Below, one piece after another: positions 8,781-17,410 of a DNA stretch of 64,000 bases. The stretch lies in contig NZ_CP136910.1 in the NCBI RefSeq assembly GCF_033100115.1, forward strand, positions 5,720,001 to 5,784,000, in the 5' to 3' direction. The notes below the pieces were generated by a model that was not told the origin of the DNA, did no database searches, and saw nothing but the letters and a program-made list of their open reading frames with translations. Positions within the stretch are counted from its first letter, which is position 1, and every line of letters begins with the position of its first letter. The position numbers were made by a program, and so were the translations under genes. This stretch comes from Anaerocolumna sp. AGMB13020. Its GTDB lineage: Bacteria; Bacillota; Clostridia; Lachnospirales; Lachnospiraceae.

Positions 8781-9617
8781 ATGACTATAATTTTTATAAG
8801 TAATATAAAGAGGTATATTCCGCCGGTACAGTCCGCACAGAACCAGAAAAGTGAATTGTTATCTTTTTATAAAGAAATGTATCGGAGGACGGGGGAGCTT
8901 ATACCACAAACAGGGCCTAATACAGGTGTTGCTCCGGCTGCAGGCGGACTTTCCGGCAGTGAGCTGGCACTTAAAGTGCTAAGGCAGGTTATTGATAGCC
9001 GTACAGGTGAGCTTGCAGGTGAGCCTATTTATTATCTGGACGTAAGGTCATCGGAAGATTTCTCTGCACCGGCACCGGATTATTATATACTCTCGAATTT
9101 TAGATTCAAGCATACAAAACCGCTAAATATACGCGGTAATGCCGGCATAAGCCTGATTCATGCATTTATGATAATGGAATATAAGTTAGGCAACAGAAAG
9201 GGGGAATATGCGGTTGGTTCAGTTTCACAAAGATTTGAACCGAGTGATTACCGGGGGACAGGCCCCATTTTGGCTGATGGTGCTATAGGGTTTCTCTTAA
9301 AGGCGGAAGCCGGTAGTAACGAAGAAGGATTTTATATTGAAGATTATCATATTACAAGAGAGAAAGAAAAGTTTAAGCAGTTAATCGGTAAAGAGGATTA
9401 TATAGTTTGCCATAATAATGTTGAAACACGTAGTATGGCATGGGAAAGCGATTTTAGAACGGAGTTCCTGTCATATGATTTCGGATGTATGGATACCTTT
9501 TGTACCTTGGAGAATCTATGTGCAAGACGTATGCTTAAAAATGGACAAACAGTTACATTAGTATCGGTAAAGAATAGTAACTATACAGGAATAAAACTAA
9601 AATATAAGGAGAAATGA
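8781..9617 (+). CDS. KAS III-like thiolase-fold protein lacking the active-site Cys
   Basis: About 278 residues. The start is uncertain: AGGAGG (8773-8778) almost abuts GTG 8778 and ATG 8781. The fold features of ketoacyl synthase III/thiolase proteins are recognisable: GNAGISLIHAF where the nucleophile helix should be, ILADGAIGFLL matching the FGDGAGAVVL motif, VCHNN matching PHQAN, and FGCMDTF near the Asn motif. No Cys sits at the nucleophile position. It may be the non-catalytic partner of the KAS III-like protein at 12910-13776, as PqsB is to PqsC. Shorter than the ~320 residues of typical KAS III. Confidence 0.6.
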   Translation: MTIIFISNIKRYIPPVQSAQNQKSELLSFYKEMYRRTGELIPQTGPNTGVAPAAGGLSGSELALKVLRQVIDSRTGELAGEPIYYLDVRSSEDFSAPAPDYYILSNFRFKHTKPLNIRGNAGISLIHAFMIMEYKLGNRKGEYAVGSVSQRFEPSDYRGTGPILADGAIGFLLKAEAGSNEEGFYIEDYHITREKEKFKQLIGKEDYIVCHNNVETRSMAWESDFRTEFLSYDFGCMDTFCTLENLCARRMLKNGQTVTLVSVKNSNYTGIKLKYKEK

Positions 9618-9621
9618 GTAT

Positions 9622-10479
9622 ATGGAAACAGAAATTAAAAAAATTGTATCTTTTATTTGTGACTATATGAAAGAAAATGAGAAAGTTGTTGTGGCAGTTT
9701 CCGGCGGATTGGATTCTGATGTAGTGGCAAGATTATGTGTAAAAGCATTGGGAAAAGAAAAGGTAAAGCTTTTTATGGTCTTGCAGGATGATATGGATGA
9801 GCGCCATATAAACAATGGCAGAAATCTGGCGAAAGATCTGGAATTAGAATTGTCTGAAATTGACATGAGAGGATTGAATGTAGAAATTATAAAAAGGTTA
9901 ATGGAAGGTGATCCGGAAACAGGATTTAGTACAAATAACCTTCTGGATCCTTCAAGAGCAAAATGTTCTCTCAGGACAGTATTGTTATCAAGTTACCAGG
10001 ACAAAGGTTATTTTGTAGCCGGCACCTCCAACAAGACCGAAGCAGAACTTGGCTTTTTCCTGCCTTTTGGTGATAATTTAGCACATTTCAAACCTATCGT
10101 ACACTTATATAAATCAGAAGTCAGGAATCTGGCACAGGCAATTGGTACTGCGCCGGAGGTTATTTTTCAGCCGGCATCCGCAGGGTTTTGGAAGGGACAG
10201 GAGGATTTGGAGGACATTGCATATTGGATATATAATAACGGACCAATTCCGGCAGGTACCAGATTTACGGGTGAGGATGATAAAAAGGTTCTGGAGATTA
10301 AAAAGCATCTTACTACAGAGGTGGTAGATAATTGTATAAAAGATATTTTGTTTCAAAAAGATAAGAACCAGATTGCAGCCGAATTACAAATCCCTGTTGC
10401 GATAGTAGAAGGTATTGCCACCATTATGAAGCAAGCCGGGAATACGAAAAATAGAGAACTATTAAAAAGATTGGCATAG
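9622..10479 (+). CDS. NadE-like PP-loop ATP-dependent amide ligase
   Basis: A 285-residue protein with the PP-loop SGGLDS at residues 27-32, then AGTSNKTEAELGFFLPFGD and KSEVRNLAQA, clearly of the NH3-dependent NAD synthetase family. Its place inside the biosynthetic operon, 4 nt after a KAS-like gene and 11 nt before an adenylate-forming ligase, argues that it activates a carboxylate of the pathway intermediate by adenylation for amidation. The loop reads FFLPFGD instead of the usual YxTKYGD, another hint of altered substrate. A genuine housekeeping NadE cannot be excluded. PP-loop enzymes in other pathways also introduce sulfur, so thioamide formation is a weaker alternative. Confidence 0.7.
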   Translation: METEIKKIVSFICDYMKENEKVVVAVSGGLDSDVVARLCVKALGKEKVKLFMVLQDDMDERHINNGRNLAKDLELELSEIDMRGLNVEIIKRLMEGDPETGFSTNNLLDPSRAKCSLRTVLLSSYQDKGYFVAGTSNKTEAELGFFLPFGDNLAHFKPIVHLYKSEVRNLAQAIGTAPEVIFQPASAGFWKGQEDLEDIAYWIYNNGPIPAGTRFTGEDDKKVLEIKKHLTTEVVDNCIKDILFQKDKNQIAAELQIPVAIVEGIATIMKQAGNTKNRELLKRLA

Positions 10480-10490
10480 GAAATGCGTGT

Positions 10491-11975
10491 ATGTTATATA
10501 AAAGACTAATAGAAGATCATTTAACAAATAAAAGAGATAAGATTGTGTTAAGATATGAGGAAACAGCCTATACTTATGGCTCAATAAATGTTTTAGCAGA
10601 AATATTGCGGAATAATCTGAAAGAAAAAGGGGTAAAAAAGGGTGACAGAGTCGTTGTTGCAGGAAAAAATTCTCCGGCAGAGGTCATTGCAATACTAGCC
10701 CTGATTTCTATGGGTGCGGTATTCGTACCTTTACCTTATGATATATCAGAAAAACGGTTGAAATATGTTATAGAAGATAGCGGACCAGCGGCATTATTAA
10801 TAGAAGAAAACCGTTGCTATGAGGCATATATAACGACCCTGGGTATACCGGTGATACCATTAACATTAAAGGAAGAGGAGAAGGTGAAGGTACGCCAGGG
10901 AGAAGTACGTCCTTGTGTCAGTGAGGAAGATATGGCTTACATAATCTATACTTCAGGTTCCACAAGTAACCCCAAAGGAGTTATTGCCTGCCAAAGGCAG
11001 GTATTGTTTGCGGCAGATGCAATCAATTCTGTATTAAAGAACAGTAAAAATGATGTTATATTATGTAGAATTCCTTTATCCTTTGACTATGGATTGTACC
11101 AATTGCTTATGACTTTTCTGGTTGGGGCCGTGATGGTATTGGTGGATGAAAAGGAGATTGTGCAGCAGATTCCGCAGATACTTAAGAAATATAATGTAAC
11201 AGGATTTCCGGTGGTTCCTGCCTTATTAAATGTGTTGATAAAGAGCCGGTTGTTTGAAAGAATGGAATTACCGGCTCTTAGATACATCACTTCCACCGGA
11301 GATGTATTACCCGTATATGCCATAGAAAAAATAGAAGAAATAATGCCACATGTTGAGGTAGTTCCAATGTATGGCCTTACAGAATGTAAGAGAGTAAGTA
11401 TTATGCCCCTTGGGAATCAAGAAAAAAAGAAGAAGGGGTCTTGTGGACTTCCCTTGCCCGGAACAAAGGTAAAGCTGTTAAATGAAAAGGAGGGAATTGG
11501 AGAGTTAGCTGTTATTGGACCAAATGTAATGTGTGGCTACTGGGGTGATAAAGAGGAAACATCGCGGTATTTCAGTTTCTTGGATGGAGAAAATATGCTT
11601 CGCACAGGTGACTTGTTCCGTATTGATGAGGAAGGCTATCTATATTTTGTCGGACGTACAAAAAGCTTTATAAAAAATAATGGATACCGGATTAATATTC
11701 TGGAGTTGGAAACCTTGTTAAACTGTCAGGAGAATGTTAAGGAGGTTGCTGTCATAGGGGTTGCGAACCAGGACGTCGGGGAAGAAATTATCTGTGTAAT
11801 TTATACGGATGAGAAAGCTGATACGAAGACAGTCACAGATGAATGTAATCGCCTGGTAGGTGGAATTAAAATAAAAAAATACATATATACCCAGGAGCCT
11901 TTGCCCAAAAACAGCAATGGAAAAGTGGATAGGAAGTACATCAAAGAGAAAGTAGTAAAAAGCTTATGGACATAA
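10491..11975 (+). CDS. AMP-forming acyl/aminoacyl ligase (adenylation enzyme)
   Basis: A 494-residue stand-alone ANL-superfamily ligase. Core motifs are visible: YTSGSTSNPKGV (A3), MYGLTE (A5), RTGDLFRIDEEGYLYFVGR (A7/A8) and NSNGKVDR (A10, with catalytic Lys). It probably adenylates an acid or amino acid and loads it on the carrier protein encoded at 7307, a role comparable to BtrJ although BtrJ belongs to another ligase family. It overlaps the next gene by 10 nt. Specificity cannot be predicted with confidence by eye. Confidence 0.85.
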   Translation: MLYKRLIEDHLTNKRDKIVLRYEETAYTYGSINVLAEILRNNLKEKGVKKGDRVVVAGKNSPAEVIAILALISMGAVFVPLPYDISEKRLKYVIEDSGPAALLIEENRCYEAYITTLGIPVIPLTLKEEEKVKVRQGEVRPCVSEEDMAYIIYTSGSTSNPKGVIACQRQVLFAADAINSVLKNSKNDVILCRIPLSFDYGLYQLLMTFLVGAVMVLVDEKEIVQQIPQILKKYNVTGFPVVPALLNVLIKSRLFERMELPALRYITSTGDVLPVYAIEKIEEIMPHVEVVPMYGLTECKRVSIMPLGNQEKKKKGSCGLPLPGTKVKLLNEKEGIGELAVIGPNVMCGYWGDKEETSRYFSFLDGENMLRTGDLFRIDEEGYLYFVGRTKSFIKNNGYRINILELETLLNCQENVKEVAVIGVANQDVGEEIICVIYTDEKADTKTVTDECNRLVGGIKIKKYIYTQEPLPKNSNGKVDRKYIKEKVVKSLWT

Positions 11976-12898
11976 ATAGATATTGCGGAAACTTTACTTA
12001 TTGTGCAACGTATGCACTTTTTGATTTAGGACATACGGATGATATATCAATGAATAAATTTGAAATACTGACGTCAGTTCCTTTTGGCGTCGTGCATAGT
12101 AATGAGTATGCCCATAGAATATTGTCCCCCTATTGTGATCCTGGCAAAGGGGTGGCAAAGGCAGCTCAAATCATGGGGATTCAATTAATATCCTGGGAAA
12201 CGGAAGATCCGGTGGAGGCATATTGTCTACTGACCGAACGTTTGTTAACAGGGCCTGTTGTTTTAGGCCCTGTTAATATGGGAAAACTGAATTATTTGGC
12301 AAAGCCGGGTATTTATGAGAATGTACCGCATTATATAACCGTCTATAAGCATGAAAACGCCAGATTTTATATAAATGATTCAGAAGGGTTAATCGGATAT
12401 TATATTCCGGAAGATGTAATTATGAAATTCTGGGATGCCAGTGAATTATATGAAACTAATTACAGCTATAATTTAAAGTATATATTGAAGAAGGAAGAAA
12501 TGCCGAGAGAGGAGGATATGATATACAGAGCCCTTTTAAATGCGAAGGAGAATTTCCACCAGGCCATAGCAAAGGGTGAAGGGCCGGAAGCATTTAAAAG
12601 GTTATGGGCTACACTGAGTATGAGCGGAAGGCGTTATTATAATAATTTATTTTTTGACATGGAAATTTTTATACAACGTAAATATCTTCTGCTGGAAACA
12701 TTGGAATGGGCATATAAAAAGAGCATTATAAAAAGAAATAAAGAAGTCATAAATATTGTATCGCAGCAAATCCATACGGCTGCTGAAATAAATAGTTGCA
12801 TTAGACATAAGCAGGTCTTAGATCAGAAGGAATTATACGAGCTGTACAGGAAAGAGGACGAATTAACAATTGTGTTTCAGGAAGGTGGATTAATATAG
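11966..12898 (+). CDS. BtrH-like acyltransferase, catalytic residues retained
   Basis: A 310-residue protein like BtrH (N-terminal cysteine-protease-like domain). The likely catalytic set is C13 (TYCATYALFDLG), H122 (VPHYITVYKH) and D138 (INDSEG). LGPVNMGKL matches the paralogue at 5201-6061. In butirosin synthesis BtrH transfers the acylated side chain from carrier protein to the amine of the aminoglycoside. Here it could transfer the carrier-bound unit to an amine or another carrier-bound unit. The C-terminal half is helical and charged, without motifs I recognise. It starts inside the ligase gene, so the two are translationally coupled. Confidence 0.6.
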   Translation: MDINRYCGNFTYCATYALFDLGHTDDISMNKFEILTSVPFGVVHSNEYAHRILSPYCDPGKGVAKAAQIMGIQLISWETEDPVEAYCLLTERLLTGPVVLGPVNMGKLNYLAKPGIYENVPHYITVYKHENARFYINDSEGLIGYYIPEDVIMKFWDASELYETNYSYNLKYILKKEEMPREEDMIYRALLNAKENFHQAIAKGEGPEAFKRLWATLSMSGRRYYNNLFFDMEIFIQRKYLLLETLEWAYKKSIIKRNKEVINIVSQQIHTAAEINSCIRHKQVLDQKELYELYRKEDELTIVFQEGGLI

Positions 12899-12909
12899 AA
12901 GTTGGAATA

Positions 12910-13776
12910 ATGGAATATGGATTATCCATAGGTAAAAGCGTCAGAGCGGTAGAGGATATCGCATTTCAAAAAGATTTGGAAACTATACAAAAAATGAGAA
13001 CAAACGGATTGGGTATTATACCGACAGATAATGAAAGAATGCTTTCAGATATGATAGTAGAGGCATATAATCAAATTAAGACATCACCAGAATTGATAAT
13101 AATTGCCCATTCTCTTCCATTTATTTTCTGTAATGGCTATGATATATCTGAGAAATTAGGTAACATTAAAACGTTCCTCTTAAGCGGAATGCCTTGTGCC
13201 ATTATGCACGAAGCCGTTGATATGGCAAAAAGTTATATAGAAAACGGATGGTATAAAAGAGTTCTGGTCATAGGCGCTGACAAAGCATACTCGGATGGCG
13301 AAAGAACTTTTTTTAACACTATTATGGGAGACTGTGTCGTTGCTTTATTGATAGGACCTGGTGGGAAGAGAAATACTTTGATTTCTAGCCATATACAAAC
13401 TAATATAATAGCACCCCAAGGGGAACTGACAGAGGAAAATAAAATCAATGAATTTCGTGCCGTGAATGCATCCTTGGTGCGGGATAGTATGGAACAGTGT
13501 ATTGCGAAAGCAGGTCTGACTTGGAAGGATATAGGATATATTGTACCTCATACTTCTAATAAAATGTTCTGGGATGGTTTATCAGGTTTACTGCACATAG
13601 AACGTAGCCGATTTAAAGATATACATATTAATGTCACGGGGCATTTTAATTCCCATGATAGCTTTTATCACTATCTGACCCTAATAGAGGAACAGGTTAT
13701 TAATAAGAATCAATATGCACTATTAATAAACCCTGGATTTGGTGGGACACAAGGTTCTACGCTATTGAGATGTTGA
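12910..13776 (+). CDS. KAS III-like ketosynthase/acyltransferase, Cys and His retained
   Basis: A 288-residue protein of the KAS III/thiolase fold. The nucleophile is C96 (SGMPCAIMHEAVDMA), GDCVVALLIG replaces the usual GDGAGAVVL, and H214 is in VPHTSNKMFW. The third position, normally Asn in GNTSAAS, reads GHFNSHDS, so the classical Cys-His-Asn triad may be altered. It could condense, transfer or hydrolyse a carrier-bound acyl unit. It is the last gene of the operon; the neighbour at 13812 is convergent. Probable partner of the Cys-less relative at 8781-9617. Confidence 0.65.
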   Translation: MEYGLSIGKSVRAVEDIAFQKDLETIQKMRTNGLGIIPTDNERMLSDMIVEAYNQIKTSPELIIIAHSLPFIFCNGYDISEKLGNIKTFLLSGMPCAIMHEAVDMAKSYIENGWYKRVLVIGADKAYSDGERTFFNTIMGDCVVALLIGPGGKRNTLISSHIQTNIIAPQGELTEENKINEFRAVNASLVRDSMEQCIAKAGLTWKDIGYIVPHTSNKMFWDGLSGLLHIERSRFKDIHINVTGHFNSHDSFYHYLTLIEEQVINKNQYALLINPGFGGTQGSTLLRC

Positions 13777-13811
13777 TATAAGAAGAAATTGAATATAATG
13801 AAGTGCCTAAA

Positions 13812-14477
13812 TTAAAGTAATGGTAGGCCAAGGCTTTTAAGGGCAGGAAAAAACTCCTTCGGATGATCAATAACCGTATCTGCCCCTTCCTTTTCAAGGA
13901 ATTCCCGTCCTCTGAACCCCCAGGATACACCAATGCATTTAAGACCTGCATTATGACCGGTTAAAACATCGACATCAGAGTCGCCTACAAAAACCGCCTG
14001 TGCCTGTGTTGAACCTAATTCCTCAAGTGCTGTAAACACAGCATCAGGCGCAGGTTTTGTAGGTATGCCTGCACGGTTACCGACAGCAACGGTGACATAA
14101 TCAGAGAAATAAAGTTTGCATAAGTCTTTTACAGCGCTGTCATATTTATTTGAAATAACAGCTACTTTATAGCCTTTTACTTTGAGCTCCTTTAATAAAG
14201 GCATGATACCCTCATATGGTTGTGTCTTGGAATTAACATGTGCGGAATAATACTCCTTATTCAGAGCCAGACAAGCTGCTTTAGCTTCTTCTGTAGTGCC
14301 GGAAGGAACTGCTCTGTCAATGAGTTTTACAACTCCGTTTCCTATAAAATATTTTATTTCATCCAGTGTTCTTTCCTGAAAATTTAATTTTGTTAAAGCA
14401 TAATTAACACCGTCAGCAATATCTTCTAAGGTATTTAACAGGGTTCCGTCCAGATCAAATAATATAGTATCTGTCAT
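13812..14477 (-). CDS. gph: HAD-family phosphoglycolate-phosphatase-like hydrolase
   Basis: A 221-residue HAD hydrolase. Motif I is LFDLDGTLLNT (D8, D10), motif II VISNK, and motifs III/IV KPAP and VGDSDVD. A helical cap (type C1) lies between motifs I and II. This matches the Gph/PpaX group, which removes 2-phosphoglycolate or releases Pi from small phosphates. It faces the biosynthetic operon convergently and diverges from the formate-THF ligase gene. GGAGGAAAA precedes the ATG on the minus strand. Its role is probably general metabolite repair; exact substrate uncertain. Confidence 0.8.
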   Translation of the reverse strand: MTDTILFDLDGTLLNTLEDIADGVNYALTKLNFQERTLDEIKYFIGNGVVKLIDRAVPSGTTEEAKAACLALNKEYYSAHVNSKTQPYEGIMPLLKELKVKGYKVAVISNKYDSAVKDLCKLYFSDYVTVAVGNRAGIPTKPAPDAVFTALEELGSTQAQAVFVGDSDVDVLTGHNAGLKCIGVSWGFRGREFLEKEGADTVIDHPKEFFPALKSLGLPLL

Positions 14478-14603
14478 TACCTTTTCCTCCTTGGTAAATA
14501 ATTAAATATTATAACCTTTTTTTAGAGTATGGTCAAAACAAAAATATTAATAAAAGGACTTTGGAATTATAATGAATTAACCTCTTTTATTTCATTATGA
14601 ATT

Positions 14604-14612
14604 TGATATAAT
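14604..14612 (+). promoter_or_regulatory. Extended -10 promoter of fhs
   Basis: TGATATAAT is an extended -10 element (TGn plus TATAAT at 14607-14612). The -35 region (AT-rich, around 14584) is poor, as usual for extended -10 promoters. Transcription would start near 14619, leaving a leader of about 170 nt before fhs. Confidence 0.6.
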
Positions 14613-14618
14613 AGAAGC

Positions 14619-14789
14619 ATTGAGAGTAGTTTATAAAACATGCTTCATACCTCGCTTTGTGGCAGGTAGCATCTCCAGGCAGATGTGACATGGAATGAAA
14701 GCCGGTGTGGAAATAAAATGTAATTCCACTGATAATTGGTGCCAGTTTATTGTGAATGGCGGTTAGGGTGTATAAGAAAGGGAGGATTT
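14619..14789 (+). ncRNA. Structured leader RNA of fhs (unidentified)
   Basis: The leader can fold as a three-way junction: closing helix TGGCA 14660-14664 with TGCCA 14740-14744, hairpin CATCT 14670-14674 with AGATG 14681-14685, and hairpin TGGAAT 14691-14696 with ATTCCA 14723-14728. Formate-THF ligase genes are often preceded by folate-pathway riboswitches (ZTP/pfl or THF), but I cannot match the conserved cores of either. No T-run terminator is seen; the ribosome site GGGAGG (14780-14785) lies outside the junction. An unrecognised or degenerate regulatory RNA is possible. Confidence 0.4.
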
Positions 14790-16460
14790 ATGTTAACAGA
14801 TATTGAAATTGCACAACAGGCAGAGTTAAAGCATATAAGAGAAGTGGCTGGCTTATTGGATATAACAGATGACGAATTGGATTACTATGGTAGATACAAA
14901 GCAAAATTTTCCGACGAACTTTGGAATAAGATCAAAAGTAACAAGGATGGTAAACTAGTACTTGTTACTGCCATTAATCCCACACCGGCGGGTGAAGGAA
15001 AGACTACAACTTCCGTAGGTTTAGGACAAGCCCTGGTTAAAAGAAATCAGAAGGCTGTTATTGCCTTAAGAGAGCCTTCTCTTGGACCCTGCTTTGGGGT
15101 TAAAGGTGGAGCTGCTGGCGGTGGTTATGCGCAGGTAGTACCTATGGAAGACTTAAACCTGCATTTTACAGGAGATTTTCATGCTATAACCTCTGCTAAT
15201 AATCTGCTGGCAGCTATGATGGATAATCATATTCATCAGGGAAATGTATTAAATCTAGATCCAAACCAGATAGTATGGAAGAGATGCCTTGATATCAATG
15301 ATCGTGTACTTCGTAACATTGTAGTTGGACTTGGAAAGAAGACCGATGGTGTCGTAAGAGAGGATCACTTTGTTATTACTGTCGCATCAGAAATCATGGC
15401 GATTTTATGTCTGGCTGATGATATGGATGATTTAAAAGCAAGGCTTTCCAGAATTATTGTGGGTTATACTTATGATGGACAGCCTGTTACGGCGGGAGAA
15501 TTAAAAGCAGTTGGAGCAATGGCAGCCCTATTAAAAGATGCCATAAAACCTAATTTGATTCAAACCCTTGAGAATACCCCTGCAATTGTTCATGGAGGAC
15601 CCTTTGCCAACATCGCACATGGCTGTAACAGCGTAAGGGCTACAAAAACTGCTTTAAAACTTGCAGATATAGTTGTAACGGAGGCAGGTTTTGGTGCAGA
15701 TCTTGGAGCAGAGAAATTCTTTGATATCAAATGTGTCAGCGCAGGGCTTAAGCCGGATGCGGCGGTTTTGGTAGCAACCATTCGTGCTTTAAAATATAAC
15801 GGCGGTGTTGATAAGAAAAACCTCAGTACTCCTGATTTAAGTGCCCTTAAAAACGGTATTGTAAATCTTGAAAAACATATGGAAAATCTCACGAAATTTG
15901 GTGTTCCTGTTGTAGTAACCCTAAACCGTTTCTCTTCTGATTCGGAGGAAGAACTTCAGTATGTTGAGGATTTCTGTTTGGAAAGAGGCTGCGATTTCGC
16001 ACTTTCAGAAGTATGGGAAAAGGGCGGCGAAGGTGGACTTGCTCTTGCAGATAAGGTGATAGAAATTCTGAATGACAAGAAAAGTGAGTTTAAACCTCTT
16101 TATACTCTTAATCAGTCATTAAAGAGTAAAATTGAAGCAATTGCCAAGGGCATCTATGGTGCTGGTACAGTTACTTATGATCCTCAGGCAGAGAAGATGC
16201 TTAAGAAAATAGAAGAAATGGGGTATGGAGAGGTGCCTGTCTGTATGGCTAAGAATCAGTACTCCTTATCCGATGATACTACAAAACTTGGAAGACCGGA
16301 AGGCTTTAATATCAATATCCGTGAAGTATATTTATCAGCGGGTGCAGGTTTTGTAGTTGCTATAACCGGCACGGTTATGACCATGCCTGGATTGCCTTTT
16401 GTACCTGCTGCAGAAGGCATCGATGTAAATGAGGATGGGGTTATTACTGGTTTGTTTTAG
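14790..16460 (+). CDS. fhs: Formate-tetrahydrofolate ligase
   Basis: A 556-residue protein from ATG 14790 (GGGAGGATTT upstream); an in-frame start further upstream lies within the leader and is unlikely. ATP-dependent formation of 10-formyl-THF from formate and THF, in the cytoplasm. Hallmarks are [21 protein letters not shown] (P-loop-like), [23 protein letters not shown] and the C-terminal [11 protein letters not shown]. Full family length. It stands alone behind its own promoter and structured leader. It supplies one-carbon units for purines and fMet and, in acetogens, the Wood-Ljungdahl pathway; no other gene of that pathway is nearby. Confidence 0.97.
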   Translation: MLTDIEIAQQAELKHIREVAGLLDITDDELDYYGRYKAKFSDELWNKIKSNKDGKLVLVTAINPTPAGEGKTTTSVGLGQALVKRNQKAVIALREPSLGPCFGVKGGAAGGGYAQVVPMEDLNLHFTGDFHAITSANNLLAAMMDNHIHQGNVLNLDPNQIVWKRCLDINDRVLRNIVVGLGKKTDGVVREDHFVITVASEIMAILCLADDMDDLKARLSRIIVGYTYDGQPVTAGELKAVGAMAALLKDAIKPNLIQTLENTPAIVHGGPFANIAHGCNSVRATKTALKLADIVVTEAGFGADLGAEKFFDIKCVSAGLKPDAAVLVATIRALKYNGGVDKKNLSTPDLSALKNGIVNLEKHMENLTKFGVPVVVTLNRFSSDSEEELQYVEDFCLERGCDFALSEVWEKGGEGGLALADKVIEILNDKKSEFKPLYTLNQSLKSKIEAIAKGIYGAGTVTYDPQAEKMLKKIEEMGYGEVPVCMAKNQYSLSDDTTKLGRPEGFNINIREVYLSAGAGFVVAITGTVMTMPGLPFVPAAEGIDVNEDGVITGLF

Positions 16461-16739
16461 TTACAGAATATGGGTATACCATAATTTTTGAAATTTTAGC
16501 TTATCGCAAAGGGTGAATTATGAGTTAAAGGCTGGAATATATTCTTTACTTCACCAGGTAGCTGGATTCATGTCTTGCTGACTGAGTTCATATACCTGGT
16601 GATTAAGTATAAGCCAAAGCCTTGGCGTAACTACTATTAAGCCTGCGTTTTTGACACAGCACTCACTAAGAATTATCCAAAGCCTTATTGAGAATGTAAT
16701 ATGATATACGGTAGAATTTAAAAGAAACAGCAGGAATGT
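16461..16739. other. Intergenic stretch with a perfect 10-bp inverted repeat
   Basis: No gene is seen. TCACCAGGTA (16551-16560) pairs with TACCTGGTGA (16593-16602) around a 32-nt loop. A smaller hairpin, GCCAA-agcc-TTGGC, follows at about 16612-16625. Neither is followed by a clear T-run, so these are poor terminators. The words AAGCC and CCAAAGCCTT recur in the stretch, suggesting remnants of a repeat. Confidence 0.35.
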
Positions 16740-17405
16740 TTAAGCATATTTTTTTGCAGCATAGTAGGATATAATGATGCTAAAAATCAGATCGATACCC
16801 ATCAGAATCATGGAAAAGATGAGACATGAAACGTCTGAAAAAAATAATAGATTTCCTGCAGTCATTACAATACCTGTGATAATAAATGAAATACCCCCAA
16901 GTCTCTGAGACTCTTTCCAGGTCTTTTCATTCTTCATACTCCAAACGGTTCTTAATCCTACGATACTGTTCATTTTACATTTTGGCAAATAATTGCCGAT
17001 AACCACAAAGATCAACCCGAAAGCTGTAAACAATAACTTAAAAAGATCAACCGGCAGTTCCTTTAAATTTTTAATAGAGTGGAAGGCACTGTAAAGCATA
17101 AATATGTTTATAATATGAAAAATCGCAAGAGAACACATACCAGTGATTATAGTTACTTTTTCGTTGTTGTTATTAGCTTCTTTTTCTTTTTTGCTGGAAG
17201 ACTTTCCAAGTATCAGCATAAAATAACCAAAAAAGATAATAATAAATGGAATTATCAAAATTTCATATTTACTGCCCATACGGTCGACTTCATTGGCACC
17301 ATTATAATGCATCGGTATGATGTCAGGAAGAAAGAACAGGCAGATTATTGTATAGAAAAGGGGTAAAAACATTAACAGATAATATAGTTTTTTCAGTTTA
17401 TTCAT
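16740..17405 (-). CDS. sdpI: SdpI-family membrane immunity protein
   Basis: A 221-residue protein with about six transmembrane segments. The N-terminus carries a DUF1648-like motif (PDIIPMHYNGANEVDRMGSK). The C-terminal half has the SdpI signature GNYLPKCKMNSIVGLRTVWS, then NEKTWKESQRLGG. In Bacillus subtilis SdpI confers immunity to the SdpC toxin and sequesters the SdpR repressor at the membrane. The SdpR-like ArsR gene lies just upstream on the same strand, so the pair reproduces the sdpRI operon. No sdpABC toxin genes are visible, so it may serve immunity against other strains or cell-envelope stress sensing. Confidence 0.85.
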   Translation of the reverse strand: MNKLKKLYYLLMFLPLFYTIICLFFLPDIIPMHYNGANEVDRMGSKYEILIIPFIIIFFGYFMLILGKSSSKKEKEANNNNEKVTIITGMCSLAIFHIINIFMLYSAFHSIKNLKELPVDLFKLLFTAFGLIFVVIGNYLPKCKMNSIVGLRTVWSMKNEKTWKESQRLGGISFIITGIVMTAGNLLFFSDVSCLIFSMILMGIDLIFSIIISYYAAKKYA

Positions 17406-17410
17406 TTTAA

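Noticed and set aside
14640..14760. Cobalamin riboswitch in the fhs leader
   Set aside because: GGAAT...ATTCCACTG and GCCGGTG look similar to parts of the cobalamin riboswitch core, but the B12 box (AGCCAGGAGACCTGCC type) is missing in the right place and order.
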